Origin: Pseudomonadota bacterium
Lineage (GTDB): Bacteria; Chloroflexota; UBA6077; JAJPHF01
Direction of reading: 5' to 3'
Length of the DNA: 64,000 nucleotides
Assembly: GCA_021325365.1 (NCBI GenBank)
Contig: JAJPHF010000013.1
Location: 1-64,000 of the forward strand
Shown: piece after piece, positions 8,103 to 17,217 of the stretch
How the letters are laid out: each line of letters begins with the position of its first letter
Position numbering within the stretch: the stretch's first letter is position 1
The notes under the pieces: model-generated
What the model was told of the DNA's origin: nothing
The model's database searches: none
What the model saw: only the letters and a program-made list of their open reading frames with translations
Translations under genes and position numbers: made by a program

Positions 8103-8750
8103 GTGGTCAAGGCGGTGATCTTCGATCTCGACGGGACGCTGGTGGACACGAATTACCTGCACGTCGAGGCGTGGGCGCGAGCGTTCGCGGCGATTGGCAA
8201 GCTCGTGCCGCGGGCGGCCATTCACAAGCAGGTCGGCAAGGGCGCGGACAAGTTCCTGCCCGAGTTCGTGACGGACGCGGCAGCGGCACGGCAGGCAGAT
8301 GCGCTGCACAGCGAGCACTACGCCGCGCTGCAAGAGTACGGCTATCCGCTGCCGGGCGCGAAGGCGCTGCTCGCGGCGCTGAAGGCGCGCGGCTGCGCGC
8401 TGTGGCTCGGCACGAGCGCCAAGCCCGAGGAGCTAGCACGGCTCATCGAAGCGCTCGACGCGAAAGACCAGCTGGCGGGCGTCGTGGGGTCCAAGGACGT
8501 GGAGGAGTCGAAGCCGGCGGCGGACATCTTCGCGATTGCGCTGCGGCGTGCCGGCGTGGCGCCCGCCGAGGCAGTGGTGGTAGGCGATACGGTATGGGAC
8601 GTCGAGTCGGCGCGGCGCACCGACCTGCGCGCGGTGGCGGTGCTCAGCGGCGGCGCCTACAGCCGCGCCGAGCTGGAGGCGGCCGGCGCGGTCGCGGTCT
8701 ACGACGACTGTGCGGCGCTGCTCGCCGCCGGGTTCCCCGACGGGTGGTAG
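8103..8750 (+). CDS. HAD-superfamily phosphatase
   Basis: A 215-residue cytoplasmic hydrolase of the haloacid dehalogenase superfamily, phosphoglycolate phosphatase/beta-phosphoglucomutase-like group. Motif I is FDLDGTLVDT with nucleophile Asp8 and general acid Asp10; motif II is the Thr in LGTSAK; motif III is the Lys in ESKPAADIF; motif IV is GDTVWDVESAR. A helical cap lies between motifs I and II. The GTG at 8103 has GGGGAGGGCG upstream. It is monocistronic, with a strong hairpin downstream. The natural substrate cannot be assigned; small sugar phosphates or phosphoglycolate are the usual ones for this subgroup. Confidence 0.88.
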   Translation: MVKAVIFDLDGTLVDTNYLHVEAWARAFAAIGKLVPRAAIHKQVGKGADKFLPEFVTDAAAARQADALHSEHYAALQEYGYPLPGAKALLAALKARGCALWLGTSAKPEELARLIEALDAKDQLAGVVGSKDVEESKPAADIFAIALRRAGVAPAEAVVVGDTVWDVESARRTDLRAVAVLSGGAYSRAELEAAGAVAVYDDCAALLAAGFPDGW

Positions 8751-8781
8751 GCACGCGGCCCCGCCCCAGTTGAGCCACGAA

Positions 8782-8820
8782 CGCCGCAGCCCCCGAGCAA
8801 AGTGCTCGGGGGCTGCGGCG
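8782..8820 (+). terminator. Terminator hairpin after the HAD gene
   Basis: An 18-bp perfect stem (8782-8799 with 8803-8820) around a 3-nt loop, 32 bp after the HAD stop. There is no T-run, but a stem of this strength in a monocistronic 3' region is best read as a terminator. Confidence 0.7.
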
Positions 8821-9302
8821 GAGAGGGGAGGGAGGAGAGTATCTTTCTGTTGGCCACGGGCGGGCCGCCCGCGGTGGCCCGCTTCACGATGGACCGTGGT
8901 GGCCACCGGGGTGGCCGAGTGCCGGATTCGCCTTCGCCGGGCCACCCGTAGGGGCCCGCTCGTCTTCACGCGCCCGGCCCGCGAGGGCCAGGCTCTGCGC
9001 GCCGGCAGGGCGCCGAGCGTCCCGCCGAGCCGCGCCTCATCATTTGGGAGCCTGGGCTCGCGACTCCGTTGTCGCGCGCCCTTGCTCTATGGATACGATA
9101 CGCGACCCGTTATCACGGGACAGTAACAGCCTTCACGACTCCGCTGTGATCTTGCTCGCACGGCCGCGGCCGGCCGAAGGTGGTATAGTCCGCAGCAGCC
9201 GGCCGGGGCATGATGGGCGACCGGCTGCCTCGGGCTCGCACCCGGCCGTCGAGGCCCGGCGACGCGGACCGAGCGGCCGCGGCCGGCCTCCGAGGAGCGA
9301 GC
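8821..9302. other. Gene-free stretch before the response regulator
   Basis: No frame here shows family resemblance or a ribosome site. The only signals are a TATAGT at 9184-9189, a possible -10 for the response regulator gene starting at 9303 (no good -35 at 17 bp), and GAGGAGCGAGC just before that start. The rest is GC-rich and without clear repeats. Confidence 0.5.
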
Positions 9303-9671
9303 ATGGCGAAGATCGTCTTCTGCGAGGACAGCCCCCTCATCCAGAAGCTGATTGGGCTCGCACTGCGCTCGACCACGCACGAGGTCCATCTGGCGGCGGA
9401 TGGCGCCGAGGGGCTGGCGCTGATCGAGCGCGAGCGGCCCGATCTCGTGTTCACCGACGTGTCGATGCCGAACGTGGATGGCTACCAGTTGGCCGACGCG
9501 CTGAAGGCGCGGCCCGACCTGGCCCACATCCCCATCATCATCATGACGGCCTCGGGCGACCAGGAGCAGCTTGCCGAGGGCTCTCGGCACGGGGCGGCAG
9601 GCTACTTCGCCAAGCCGTTCGCCGCGGCCGACCTGCGCGCGAAGGTGGACGAGCTGGCCTGCGGGCGCTAG
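9303..9671 (+). CDS. Single-domain response regulator (CheY-like)
   Basis: A 122-residue receiver domain with no output domain. The phosphorylation site is Asp52 (LVFTDVSMPNVDGYQ), the acidic pocket is Glu8/Asp9, the conserved Thr is Thr82 (IIIMTAS) and the Lys is Lys104 (FAKPF). Such stand-alone regulators act by protein contact. Its ATG has GAGGAGCGAGC directly upstream. It converges on a gene for a HisKA-REC-cyclase, overlapping it by 4 bp at the 3' ends, which suggests that the two belong to one phosphorelay. No gene for a complete sensor kinase with an ATPase domain is present nearby. Confidence 0.88.
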   Translation: MAKIVFCEDSPLIQKLIGLALRSTTHEVHLAADGAEGLALIERERPDLVFTDVSMPNVDGYQLADALKARPDLAHIPIIIMTASGDQEQLAEGSRHGAAGYFAKPFAAADLRAKVDELACGR

Positions 9672-11419
9672 CGTAGCCGCAGGACGTTGTAGGCGGGGAT
9701 GGGGGCGGGGAAGCCTTTGAGGGGGAGCGGGCCGAGGGGGGCCGTGACGGCGAGGGCGGCGACGGCGGCGTGGACCCGGTCGCTGATGAGGATCTGGCCG
9801 GTGGCGGCCTGGTCGCAGAAGCGCGAGGCCAGGTTCGTCACTGGGCCGATGGCGCCGTAGTCGAAGCGCCCCTCGAAGCCGATGCGGCCGAGCGTGGCCT
9901 CGCCCACGGCGATGCCCACGCCGAAGCCCAGCGCGTGGCCGCGCCGGCGCCAGTCCTCGGCCAGCGCGGCAACCCGCGCCCGCATCGCCACGGCCATGCG
10001 CACGGCGCGCGCCGGCGGGTCGGGGCAGGGCAGCGGATCGTTGAAGAAGACCATCAGCCCGTCGCCGGCGAAGTGCTCCAGGGTGCCCTCGTGCTCGAAG
10101 ATGAGCGCGCCCATCGCGGCGTGGTACTCGTGCAGCACGCCCATCACCGCCTCGGGGCTGGCCGTGGCCGCGAACGCCGTGAAGCCGCGCAGGTCGGCGA
10201 AGACGACGGTGATCTCGCGGCGATGGCTCTGTAGCAGCCGCTCATCGCCCGCGGCGACGATCACCTCGGCCACTTGCGGCGAGAGGAAGCGCCGCAGCCG
10301 TCCCACACGCTCTAGCTCGTCCACCTGCTGCTGCACGCGCGCCTCGAGCGTGCGGTTCCACGCCGCCAGCTCGGCCGCCTGCGCCTCGATGATCGCCAGA
10401 TAGGCCTTCTCCTGGTCGTGCAGGCGCTTCTTCTCCAGGCACGCGCCGATGCGGGCGCGCAGCAGCACCGGGTCGAAGGGCTTGGGCAGGTAGTCCTCGG
10501 CGCCCATAGCGATACAGCGCACGACGCTGTCTAGCTCGTCGAGCGCGGAGAGCATGATGACCGGCACGTCGCGGAGGCGCGGGTCCTGCTGGCGCACGGC
10601 CAGGACCTCGTAGCCGTCCATCTCGGGCATCATCACGTCGAGCAGCACGAGGTCGACGGGCTGGGCACGGAGCAGCGCGAGCGCCTGGCGCCCGTTCTCG
10701 GCCAGGGTGACGCCGTAGCCCAGTCGCTCCAGCCGCCGCGCGAGCATGTCGCGGTTGAGCGCGTTGTCGTCCACGACAAGGAGCGCGCCCGCCGCGCCCG
10801 GTGCGGGGCTGCCATCGGGCGCGGCGTGGGCCTCAGCAGGGGAGGCGGCAGGCAGCGGCGAGGATGGGAGGCGCGGCGCGGCGGGCAGGGGCGCCGCGCC
10901 GGGAGTGCGGGGAGCGACGGGGGTGGCGGCGCCCGCGGGGAGCATGTCGGGCGCGGCGAGGGGGAGGCGTTCGTGGAGCAGCGCGCGCAGGTGGCTAGCC
11001 GCCCGATCGATGCGCTGCAGGTCGAGCACCGCGTCGTCCTGGCCGAGCGCAGCCGCCTGCTGCTGCAAGGCGGCAGTGCCGCGCGTGATCTGGTCGAGCA
11101 CGGCAACTAATGCCTCGCGCAAGCCCCCGGTGTCCGGCGCCGAGGCGCCGGGCGCGTCGGGGGCGAACAGCTCGTTCACGAGGCGCAGCGCCCGCACGCC
11201 ATCGGCGCGGATCGCTTCCAGGGCGGGCGCGAGAGCTTGCAGGCCCTGCTCCGCCGCCCCTTCGAGCAGCAGCTCCGCGTAGCCGATGACGTGGTTGAGC
11301 GGGCTGCGTAGCTCGTGGCGCAGCACGCGCAGGGCGTCGAGCGCGGGCGGCGCCGGGGCGCCCGGATCGTGGGCCGGCTCGGTCGGCGGGGGAGCGGCCA
11401 GCGGGAACTCGTCGCTCAC
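9668..11419 (-). CDS. HisKA - receiver - class III nucleotide cyclase protein
   Basis: A 583-residue signalling protein. An HisKA-like dimerisation/phosphoacceptor helix holds the H-box RHELRSPLNHVIGYAELL (His35), but no HATPase domain follows. After a Pro/Ala linker (160-210) comes a full receiver domain (about 212-328; phospho-Asp261, Lys313), a coiled coil (about 335-380) and a class III adenylate/guanylate cyclase domain (400-583). Metal Asp residues are present (Asp409 in FADLRGFT, Asp453 in FAGDGLMVFF), as are the transition-state Asn529 and Arg533. The substrate-specifying Lys is replaced by His449 and the partner Asp by Pro526, so nucleotide preference is uncertain. The GTG at 11419 has a GAGGG site; a longer form from 11590 is possible. 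Confidence 0.82.
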   Translation of the reverse strand: MSDEFPLAAPPPTEPAHDPGAPAPPALDALRVLRHELRSPLNHVIGYAELLLEGAAEQGLQALAPALEAIRADGVRALRLVNELFAPDAPGASAPDTGGLREALVAVLDQITRGTAALQQQAAALGQDDAVLDLQRIDRAASHLRALLHERLPLAAPDMLPAGAATPVAPRTPGAAPLPAAPRLPSSPLPAASPAEAHAAPDGSPAPGAAGALLVVDDNALNRDMLARRLERLGYGVTLAENGRQALALLRAQPVDLVLLDVMMPEMDGYEVLAVRQQDPRLRDVPVIMLSALDELDSVVRCIAMGAEDYLPKPFDPVLLRARIGACLEKKRLHDQEKAYLAIIEAQAAELAAWNRTLEARVQQQVDELERVGRLRRFLSPQVAEVIVAAGDERLLQSHRREITVVFADLRGFTAFAATASPEAVMGVLHEYHAAMGALIFEHEGTLEHFAGDGLMVFFNDPLPCPDPPARAVRMAVAMRARVAALAEDWRRRGHALGFGVGIAVGEATLGRIGFEGRFDYGAIGPVTNLASRFCDQAATGQILISDRVHAAVAALAVTAPLGPLPLKGFPAPIPAYNVLRLR

Positions 11420-11597
11420 CGGGCCCTCGCGGCCTGGGGCGCCGAGTACTGGAAAGCGAGCGGGGCCAGCGGCCCGGGCGGTGCGCCACCGCGGCGGCCA
11501 GGGCCGGTGTGGAAGCGACGGGGACGCATCATGTTCGGCATGGGCAAATAGCCCCGAATCGCGGCAGCTCACGAGCCGGAGATCGGCCACGCTGAGT

Positions 11598-11648
11598 TAT
11601 AGCGGTTTCCCCGGCCCGTCGGCGTCCGCGCGAAGCTGACGGGGCAGG
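11598..11648 (+). repeat. Dispersed repeat fragments
   Basis: TATAGCGGTTTCC (11598-11610) resembles the terminal inverted repeat of the element at 32499-32606. GTCCGCGCGAAGCTG (11624-11638) is identical to 21525-21539, and both copies are followed by a CGG...CAGG tail. The block lies between the cyclase and MarR genes and looks like a decayed copy of a composite dispersed repeat. Confidence 0.5.
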
Positions 11649-11684
11649 CCGCGAGCGGCAGGGCGTGGCACCGGGGCTGGCCGT

Positions 11685-12236
11685 CTACGAAGTGACCGAG
11701 GGGCCAGGTGAGAGGGGGCAGGGCGCAACGGGGGCCGGCGCCGGGGCGGGAGCGGGGGGCTGGTGGGCGGCCAGCGCCTCGAACTCGGTGGCGATCCGGC
11801 CCATCAGGCGCACTAGCGCGGCGATCTCCTCCGGCGCCGCGTCGGCGAGCGCGCGGGCGACGGCGGCGACGCGCGCGCCGTAGACCTGGGCGCAGCGCTC
11901 GCGCATCCTAGGGGCGATGCGCAGGCGCACGATCCGGCGGTCGGCCGGGTCGGGCGCGCGGACCGCATGGCCCGAGACGACCAGGTCGTCGGCCAGGCGG
12001 CTGGCCCAGCCGGGCGTGATGCCCAACGCCGCCGCCAGCTCGCCGATCGTCAGCTCGCCGCGCAGCATCAGATGCATGGCCGCCTGGATCTGTTGGGGCG
12101 TGAGGCCGATGCCCGGGGGCTTGGCCGAGCGGTTGAGCGCGTCGGTGACCACGAAGAAGCGCACGAGCTGTTGAATGACCGCGTGGATGTCCGCGTCGCC
12201 CGGCTGGACCGGCGGCACGCGGGTGATCGCCGCCAC
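11685..12236 (-). CDS. MarR-family transcriptional regulator
   Basis: A 183-residue winged-helix regulator. After an N-terminal dimer helix (HAVIQQLVRFFVVTDALNR) comes the helix-turn-helix LTIGELAAALGITPGWASRL and the wing DPADRRIVRLRI with the family's DxRxxxL pattern. The last 20 residues are a Pro/Ala tail. I chose the GTG at 12236 because GGGAG lies 7 nt upstream; the ATG at 12299 lacks a site. The gene is divergent from a large RND pump with 297 bp between them. That spacer holds a promoter with an inverted repeat in its core, a layout typical of a local repressor of efflux. Confidence 0.85.
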   Translation of the reverse strand: MAAITRVPPVQPGDADIHAVIQQLVRFFVVTDALNRSAKPPGIGLTPQQIQAAMHLMLRGELTIGELAAALGITPGWASRLADDLVVSGHAVRAPDPADRRIVRLRIAPRMRERCAQVYGARVAAVARALADAAPEEIAALVRLMGRIATEFEALAAHQPPAPAPAPAPVAPCPLSPGPSVTS

Positions 12237-12368
12237 CGTCTCACTCCCATCACAAAACAGGCGCCGGCCGCGAGCGCCCGATTGCGGCGCCCGCCGCAAA
12301 CCGCGAGCCAGGCTCGAATCGGGCTCGGCCGGGCGGCGTTAGAATTACGGTCATTGTACACCAAATCG

Positions 12369-12397
12369 TTGACGTGCGAAATAGTTTCGGATAGCAT
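12369..12397 (+). promoter_or_regulatory. RND pump promoter with candidate MarR operator
   Basis: TTGACG (12369-12374) and TAGCAT (12392-12397) are separated by exactly 17 bp, a good housekeeping promoter facing the RND gene. Inside the spacer is the inverted repeat CGAAA-TAG-TTTCG (12378-12390), where a bound repressor would block polymerase. On the other strand TACAAT (12358 to 12353) may be the -10 of the marR-like gene, so one bound dimer could control both directions. Confidence 0.6.
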
Positions 12398-12533
12398 CTA
12401 TTGGGAGTGCGCCAGCGCCGCTCCCGCGAGAATTCGTGAGCCCGAGCCGTGGGCGGCGCGGGGGATCGCCTGAGGACGATTCTACCAGCGGGCCAGGGGC
12501 CGGGCGAGAGCCAGGCACGCGGAGAGGCGCGGC

Positions 12534-15500
12534 GTGAGAATTACCGAGTTTGCCCTTCGCAATCCCCTGCTCGTCCTCGCCGTGACGGTGGCGGTGGGGA
12601 TCTTCGGCGTGTTCGCCTACGCCAGCCTCGGCGTGGCCATCGCGCCGAACATCAACTTCCCCCAGGTAATCGTGACGACGACTTACGCGGGCGCCGACCC
12701 GGAGACGATTGAGTCGAACGTCACCCAGCCCATCGAGGACGCGATCGCCGCGTTGCCCAACATCGACACGAACGGGCTGACGTCGATCTCGGCGCAGGGC
12801 GTGTCGACGGTCATCGTGCAGTTCACCAGCGCGGCGAACGCCGATCTGGTGTCGGTCGACGTCGAGCGCGTGGTGAACCAGGCGCGCAGCAATCTGCCGC
12901 CCGACGCCGACCCGCCGATCATCTCGAAAGTGGACATCAATGCGGCGGGCGTGGCGACGGTCGTCTTCTCCGGCCCGCAGCCGCTCACCGAGCTGGAGGA
13001 CGTGGCCGAGAACGTCCTGCAGAAGCAGTTCAACGCGCTGCCGGGCGTGGGCGCGGCGAACATCCGCTCGGGCATCACGCGCGAGGTCCACGTCAACGTG
13101 GACGAGTGGCAGCTGCGGGCGCGCGGGCTGTCGATCAACAACGTCGTGACAGCGCTGCAAGGGCAGCAGCTCGAGGTGCCGGCGGGCACGATCACGCAAG
13201 GGCGCAGCGACTTCAGCGTCTACTTCGACGCGCTGGCCGCGCGGCCGGAGGACCTGGGCAACATCGTCGTGCTGCAGACGCCGAACGGCGCCGTGTACCT
13301 GCGCGACGTGGCCACCGTCGAGAGCACCTACAAGAAGCGTGATGCTATCGTGCGCGTGAACGGCCAGGAGGGCATTGCGCTGGTAGTGACGAAACTGCCG
13401 GACGCCAACACCATCTCGGTCGTCAACGAGGTGCGCAAGGCTATCACCCGGCTGGAGCCACAGCTGCCGCCGGGCAGCCACTTGGACGTGGTGGTCGACT
13501 CGGCGCGCTACACGCAGAAGTCGTTCGACACCGTGCAGCGCGCGCTCATCGAAGCGATCTTCATGACGGGCCTGATCCTGCTGCTGTTCCTGCACACCTG
13601 GCGCAGCACGGCGATCGTGCTCGTGTCGATCCCCACGTCGCTGCTCGTCACGCTGACGATGATGAGCCTGCTCGACTACAACCTGAACCTGCTGACGATG
13701 ATGGCGCTGACGCTGTGCGTCGGCATCCTGGTGGACGACAGCATCGTCGTGCTGGAGAACATCGCCCGCCACCTGGGCATGGGCAAGCCGCCGTGGCACG
13801 CGGCGCTGGAAGGCCGCAGCGAGATCGGGCTGGCGGCGCTCACCATCACGCTCGTGGACGTGGTGGTGTACGTGCCGATCGCCGTCATGCTGAGCGGCAT
13901 TCCGGCACAGTTCCTACGGCCGTTCGCCCTCACGATCGCCATCGCCACGCTGACCTCGCTGATGATCTCATTCACGCTGACGCCGCTGCTGGCCAGCCGC
14001 TTCCTGAAGCGCGAGGAGGAGCACGCCGGGGGGCCGCTCGCGCGCTTCGGCCGCTGGTGGGACAGCGGCTTCTTCTGGATGGAGCACCGCTACGAGGCGC
14101 TGCTGCGCTACACGCTGCCGCGCCGCTGGTGGGTCATCGGCGCGGGCCTGCTGAGCTTTGCGCTGGGCATCTCGCTGTGGATGATGGGGTTGATCGGCTC
14201 GGACTTCTTCCCGAGCGGCGACCAGAGCGAGATCGACATCACGCTGACCATGCCGCCGTCGTCGTCGCTGGACGCGACGAACCAGGCGGCGCTGCAAATC
14301 GAGAACGCGCTGCACCAGTACCACGAGGTCACCACGGTGTACTCGGTGGTGGGCACGACGAGCGGCTTCTTCGGCAACAACACTGGTGCGAACACGGCGC
14401 AGGTCACCGCGCTCCTGGTGCCGCCACACGACCGCCAGCGCACCTCCGCGGACCTGGGCGACGAGATGCGCACCCTCTTCGTGAGCAGCATTCCGGGCGC
14501 GAAGATCCAGATCGGCCTGCCCAACGCGTTCGGCTTCGGCCGGTTCGGCGGCCAGCCGATCCAGGTACAGGTCCAGGGTGTCGACCCGGCGACCGTGGAC
14601 CGGCTGGCGGGCGAGGTCGAGCAGGCGGTGCGGGCCGTGCCGGGCGCCGCCAGCGTGCAGAACAGCAACGACAACCGCCAGACGCAGCTGCGGGCGAAGA
14701 TCGACTGGGCGCGGGCGGCTGACCTGGGCGTGACGCCGCAGGCGGCCGGCACCGCGCTGCGCTTTGCCATCGACGGCTTCCGCTCGAGCGCGACGCAGTA
14801 CAAGCAGACGGGCCGCACGGCCATCGACATCCGCGTGCTGAACGCGAATGCCAACGTGGCGACGGTCCAGGACATCCGTGACCTGCCGGTCTCGACGTCG
14901 AACGGGGGGACCGTGAAGCTCAGCCAGTTCACGGACATTCGGGAGGTCACGATCCCGACGCGCATCAACCACGTGAACCGCCTGCGCAGCGTGACCATCG
15001 GCGCCGAGCCGGGCGCGGGCAAGCTGGTGGGCGACGTGCAGAACGCGGTCATGCGCGCGGTGAAGGACGTGCCGCTGCCGTCGGGCTACGCGGTGACTTA
15101 CGCGGGCCAGGGCAACTCGGGCAACTCGGCGTTCACGGACATCTTCAAGGCGCTCGGCGTGGCCGTCCTGCTGATGTACATGCTGATGATGGTGCTGTTC
15201 GGCTCGCTGACGCTGCCGCTGGCCGTGCTGATGTCGCTGCCGCTAGCGGTAGTCGGGTCGTTTGGCGCGATGGCGCTGACGCACACGCCGTTCACGCTGT
15301 TCTCGCTGCTCGGCTTCGCCGTGCTGGTCGGGCTGGTAGGCAAGAACGCCATCCTGCTCGTGGACTACACGGAGATCCTGCAAGGGCGGGGCTACGAGCG
15401 CAACGCGGCGCTGCTGGAAGCGGGACCGACACGCTTGCGGCCGATCGTGATGACGACGATGTCGGTGATGGCGGCGCTGCTGCCGATCGCCAGCGGCCTG

Positions 15501-15737
15501 GAAGAGGGCTCGGAGCTGCTGAAGTCGGCGGCAGTGGTGCTGATCGGCGGGCTGCTGACCTCGACGCTGCTGACGCTGGTGTTCGTGCCGGCCATGTTCA
15601 CGATCTTCGACGACTTCCAGCGCTGGGTTGGCAGCCGCTTCCGCCGCGGACTGGGCGCCCTGCCGGCGCCCAGCCCCCACGCACGCCACGGCACGCCCGC
15701 CCCCATCGCCGGCGGCGCGGACGCTCCCGAGCCGTAG
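12534..15737 (+). CDS. RND-family efflux permease (AcrB-like)
   Basis: A 1067-residue proton-driven efflux pump of the HAE/AcrB group with the expected 12 membrane helices and two large extracytoplasmic loops. Helix 4 carries VGILVDDSIVVLENIARHL with the Asp pair of the proton relay; helix 10 carries the conserved Lys (LVGLVGKNAILLVDYTE). Length matches the family. No membrane-fusion or outer-membrane partner gene is adjacent, so the pump may work alone or with distant partners. The GTG at 12534 has a GGAGAGGCG site. Its own divergent MarR gene and the operator-like repeat in its promoter suggest substrate-induced expression. Confidence 0.9.
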   Translation: MRITEFALRNPLLVLAVTVAVGIFGVFAYASLGVAIAPNINFPQVIVTTTYAGADPETIESNVTQPIEDAIAALPNIDTNGLTSISAQGVSTVIVQFTSAANADLVSVDVERVVNQARSNLPPDADPPIISKVDINAAGVATVVFSGPQPLTELEDVAENVLQKQFNALPGVGAANIRSGITREVHVNVDEWQLRARGLSINNVVTALQGQQLEVPAGTITQGRSDFSVYFDALAARPEDLGNIVVLQTPNGAVYLRDVATVESTYKKRDAIVRVNGQEGIALVVTKLPDANTISVVNEVRKAITRLEPQLPPGSHLDVVVDSARYTQKSFDTVQRALIEAIFMTGLILLLFLHTWRSTAIVLVSIPTSLLVTLTMMSLLDYNLNLLTMMALTLCVGILVDDSIVVLENIARHLGMGKPPWHAALEGRSEIGLAALTITLVDVVVYVPIAVMLSGIPAQFLRPFALTIAIATLTSLMISFTLTPLLASRFLKREEEHAGGPLARFGRWWDSGFFWMEHRYEALLRYTLPRRWWVIGAGLLSFALGISLWMMGLIGSDFFPSGDQSEIDITLTMPPSSSLDATNQAALQIENALHQYHEVTTVYSVVGTTSGFFGNNTGANTAQVTALLVPPHDRQRTSADLGDEMRTLFVSSIPGAKIQIGLPNAFGFGRFGGQPIQVQVQGVDPATVDRLAGEVEQAVRAVPGAASVQNSNDNRQTQLRAKIDWARAADLGVTPQAAGTALRFAIDGFRSSATQYKQTGRTAIDIRVLNANANVATVQDIRDLPVSTSNGGTVKLSQFTDIREVTIPTRINHVNRLRSVTIGAEPGAGKLVGDVQNAVMRAVKDVPLPSGYAVTYAGQGNSGNSAFTDIFKALGVAVLLMYMLMMVLFGSLTLPLAVLMSLPLAVVGSFGAMALTHTPFTLFSLLGFAVLVGLVGKNAILLVDYTEILQGRGYERNAALLEAGPTRLRPIVMTTMSVMAALLPIASGLEEGSELLKSAAVVLIGGLLTSTLLTLVFVPAMFTIFDDFQRWVGSRFRRGLGALPAPSPHARHGTPAPIAGGADAPEP

Positions 15738-15796
15738 GCACACAGTCTGCGTTCTCCAGGATAGACGGCGGTGGCTATTAAGTGGAGGACGCAGAC

Positions 15797-17044
15797 ATGG
15801 CAGACAAGTCGCCCTGGCTCGGGATTCTCGTGGCCCTGCTGCTGATCGTAGCGCCCGGCTGCGCAGCGTTACAGGGGAATCAGAACGCGCCGCCGAGCGG
15901 CGCCAACAGCGCGGCGGCCGCGCCGGGGCAAGGCGGCAATGCCGCGGTGTCGGGACAATCGCAGCCGACGGCGGCCCAGCCCACGGGCCAGGGGTTCTCC
16001 GTCCACGACGTGGTCGAGCGGGTGCGTCCGGCCGTCGTGCAGATCGTGACGCAGCAGGGCGTGACCCAGATCGATCCGATCTTTGGCATCCGACGACAAG
16101 GCGTGGAGGAGGGCATCGGCTCGGGCATCATCTACGATCAGCAGGGCCACATCCTGACCAACAACCACGTGGTGGCGAACGCGAACCAGATGTCGGTGGC
16201 GCTCCCGGATGGACGCACGTTTGACGGGCGGCTCGTCGGCGCGGACCCCGACACAGACCTCGCGGTGATTCAGATCCAGGGCGACAACCTGCCCGTGGCC
16301 CAGCTGGGGCAGTCCAGCCAATTGGCCGTGGGCGATGGTGTCGTGGCGATCGGGAACGCGCTGGGCCTGCCGGGCGGGCCGACCGTGACCGCCGGCGTGG
16401 TCAGCGCCCTCGGCCGCGTGGTGCAAGAGCCGAGCGACAACCAGCAGAGCGGCGGGGGCGGCGGCCTGGGCGGCGCGCTGGGCGGCGCCCTCAACCAGCA
16501 AAGCAACCAGAGCGACCAGGGCGGCGCGATGCTCTACGACGTGATCCAGACCGACGCGGCCATCAATCCCGGCAACTCGGGCGGGCCACTCGTCGACATG
16601 AACGGCCGGGTGATCGGCATCAACACGCTGGTCGCCGCCCAGGCGGAGCCCGGCGTGCCGGCGCAGGGAATCGGCTTCGCCATCGCGATCGACGCGGCGC
16701 AGCCGATCGCCGCGGAGCTGGTCCAAACCGGCCACGCGACACACACGTACCTTGGCATCGCGTTCCAGTGGGCGGGCGGGGCGAGCGCCCGACAGCTCCA
16801 CGCTCAGAACACCGAAGGGGTGCTGGTACAGCAGGTCCAGCCCGGTTCGCCCGCGGCCAATGCCGGGTTGCAGCGCGGCGACATCATCACCGCGATCAAC
16901 GGCAAGAAGCTGACGAGCGAGACCGATCTGCCGGCGACGATCGCCAAGCAGAAAGCCGGGGACACCATCCAGCTCACTGTCGTCCGGAACGGACAGCAGC
17001 AGGAGGTTTCCGCGACCCTCGCCTCGCGCCCGAGCACCAGCTAA
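15797..17044 (+). CDS. HtrA/DegP-type serine protease
   Basis: A 415-residue exported S1C protease/chaperone. An N-terminal hydrophobic segment ends at a Cys (position 22, APGC), so it is either a lipoprotein or membrane-anchored. A Gln/Ala-rich linker follows, then the trypsin-like domain with the catalytic triad His124 (TNNHVV), Asp154 (PDTDLAV) and Ser261 (NPGNSGGPLVD). A Gly/Gln-rich surface loop sits at about 213-240. One PDZ domain occupies the last 100 residues (GVLVQQVQPGSPAANAGLQR). The ATG at 15797 has GGAGG 8 nt upstream. It is probably transcribed alone and is followed by a very strong terminator. Role: degradation or refolding of damaged envelope proteins. Confidence 0.92.
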   Translation: MADKSPWLGILVALLLIVAPGCAALQGNQNAPPSGANSAAAAPGQGGNAAVSGQSQPTAAQPTGQGFSVHDVVERVRPAVVQIVTQQGVTQIDPIFGIRRQGVEEGIGSGIIYDQQGHILTNNHVVANANQMSVALPDGRTFDGRLVGADPDTDLAVIQIQGDNLPVAQLGQSSQLAVGDGVVAIGNALGLPGGPTVTAGVVSALGRVVQEPSDNQQSGGGGGLGGALGGALNQQSNQSDQGGAMLYDVIQTDAAINPGNSGGPLVDMNGRVIGINTLVAAQAEPGVPAQGIGFAIAIDAAQPIAAELVQTGHATHTYLGIAFQWAGGASARQLHAQNTEGVLVQQVQPGSPAANAGLQRGDIITAINGKKLTSETDLPATIAKQKAGDTIQLTVVRNGQQQEVSATLASRPSTS

Positions 17045-17056
17045 CGGCACCCGCCC

Positions 17057-17106
17057 CCCTATAAGAGAACCGCGCCGGCCTGCGCCGGCGCGGTTCTCTT
17101 ATAGGG
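17057..17106 (+). terminator. Strong terminator after htrA-like gene
   Basis: A 23-bp perfect stem (17057-17079 with 17084-17106) closed by a CTGC loop begins 13 bp after the protease stop. The lower stem is A/T-rich (CCCTATAAGAGAA) and the upper stem is GC. It is symmetric, so it could stop transcription from either side. Confidence 0.8.
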
Positions 17107-17217
17107 AGCACGTTGTCAATGTCGAGCCAAGCGGGGCGCTGATTCTAGGGGTTGCTGACCGTGCGATCGGTGAGCGGGGCTCTTGACAGGCCGGCCGGCG
17201 GATGCCATGCTGGGACC

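Noticed and set aside
12351..13799. 482-codon minus-strand frame
   Set aside because: Lies opposite the RND pump and is His/Arg/Asp-rich, an artefact of third-position G/C.
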